IMG/VR virus record: IMGVR_UViG_3300047310_000023
Span: 1-22,827 of that record
DNA length: 22,827 nucleotides
From: a virus
Reading direction: 5' to 3' (one strand)
Shown piece after piece: positions 22,560 to 22,827 of this stretch; within the stretch, counting starts at the first letter, position 1; every line of letters starts with the position of its first letter. Below the pieces are notes generated by a model that was not told the origin of the DNA, did no database searches, and worked only from the letters and a program-made list of their open reading frames with translations. Position numbers and translations under genes: made by a program.

Positions 22560-22577
22560 CTCGCTGGCTCCCTGGGA

Positions 22578-22827
22578 TTAGTGGCTGTGCAGGCGGTTGG
22601 CGTTCGGGAACCGCTGGAGGTATTTGTCATTGCCCGCCCGATCCATCGCGAGCGGTCGTGATGGCTGCTCGCCCGGCTTCGGGATGCGCGACAGCAGCGC
22701 CTTGTAGGCGCTGGGATGGATGTCGGTGACATCCTCGCCGGCCTGCTCCAGCGCGAACCTGTAGACCTCCTGCGCGCTGTCCATCGCGCCGAGGATGTCG
22801 CCCACCCAGGGGCGCACGAACCGCTTC
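22578..22827 (-). CDS. Probable prohead protease/scaffold protein, C-terminal part (DUF2213-like)
   Basis: Only the last 82 codons lie in the window; the frame is open to the right edge (a GTG at 22817 is internal, not the start). The visible part (GDILGAMDSAQEVYRFALEQ, then AGEDVTDIHPSAYKALLSRI, PKPGEQPSRPLAMDRAGNDK) resembles the C-terminus of DUF2213 proteins. In Bcep781-type phages these sit upstream of the cement and capsid genes and include the protease or scaffold. It ends NANRLHSH. The catalytic region, if any, is outside the window, so the call rests on context and this short pattern. Confidence 0.45.
   Translation of the reverse strand, partial: KRFVRPWVGDILGAMDSAQEVYRFALEQAGEDVTDIHPSAYKALLSRIPKPGEQPSRPLAMDRAGNDKYLQRFPNANRLHSH

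Noticed and set aside
1-22827. tRNA, integrase, attachment site or toxin-antitoxin pair
   Set aside because: I found no cloverleaf-like segment, recombinase motif or two-gene toxin module on either strand.

Overview
The window is a densely packed, one-directional block of virion genes from a contractile-tailed (myovirus-type) bacteriophage or prophage. Every gene I can support reads on the minus strand, so transcription runs from high to low coordinates. Base composition is high in GC, which suggests a high-GC, probably proteobacterial host. There is no tRNA, integrase, terminase, lysis or host gene to narrow that further. The set of families (a DUF2184-like major capsid, DUF4054-like and gp12-like neck proteins, a DUF3383-like sheath, a Gp138-N-like spike, a Dit-like protein, a Pam3-plug-like protein, a baseplate J-like protein and a DUF2612-like protein) recalls the Bcep781 / Acinetobacter AP22 / cyanophage Pam3 type of myovirus. 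All family names come from recognising protein sequence patterns, not from a database search.

Head and neck (22827 to about 15458): the C-terminus of a probable prohead protease/scaffold-type protein, a capsid cement/decoration protein and the major capsid protein come first. Three tandem paralogous proteins with different C-terminal add-ons follow: one has none of note, one has an Ig-like domain plus a sheath-like domain, and one has a coiled coil plus a Gln/Pro tail. Next come a DUF4054-like adaptor, an HK97-gp10-like protein, another neck protein, four small accessory structural proteins and a tail-terminator-like neck protein.

Tail (15397 to 7530): sheath, tube, a tail assembly chaperone with a canonical -1 slippery heptamer producing a G/GT-type fusion, a spike, a baseplate hub, and a 1081-residue tape measure protein carrying a glucosaminidase-like domain.

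Baseplate and fibres (7528 to 1): a Dit-like protein, a plug protein, a J-like wedge protein, a DUF2612-like protein with glycine-rich C-terminal repeats, a tail fibre ending in a self-cleaving S74-type chaperone, a gp46/gp25 (W)-like wedge protein, and a second fibre that runs off the left edge.

Neighbouring genes mostly overlap by 1-4 bases or lie within 40 bases, which suggests translational coupling in one late operon. The longest gap is about 60 bases, upstream of the sheath. No stretch over 300 bases lacks a gene. The main unusual signals are: a shared beta-rich module inserted in four otherwise unrelated virion proteins (neck terminator, sheath, plug, J); the tandem paralogue trio; the programmed frameshift site; and an atypical gene order (spike and hub before the tape measure, W-like protein after the fibre).
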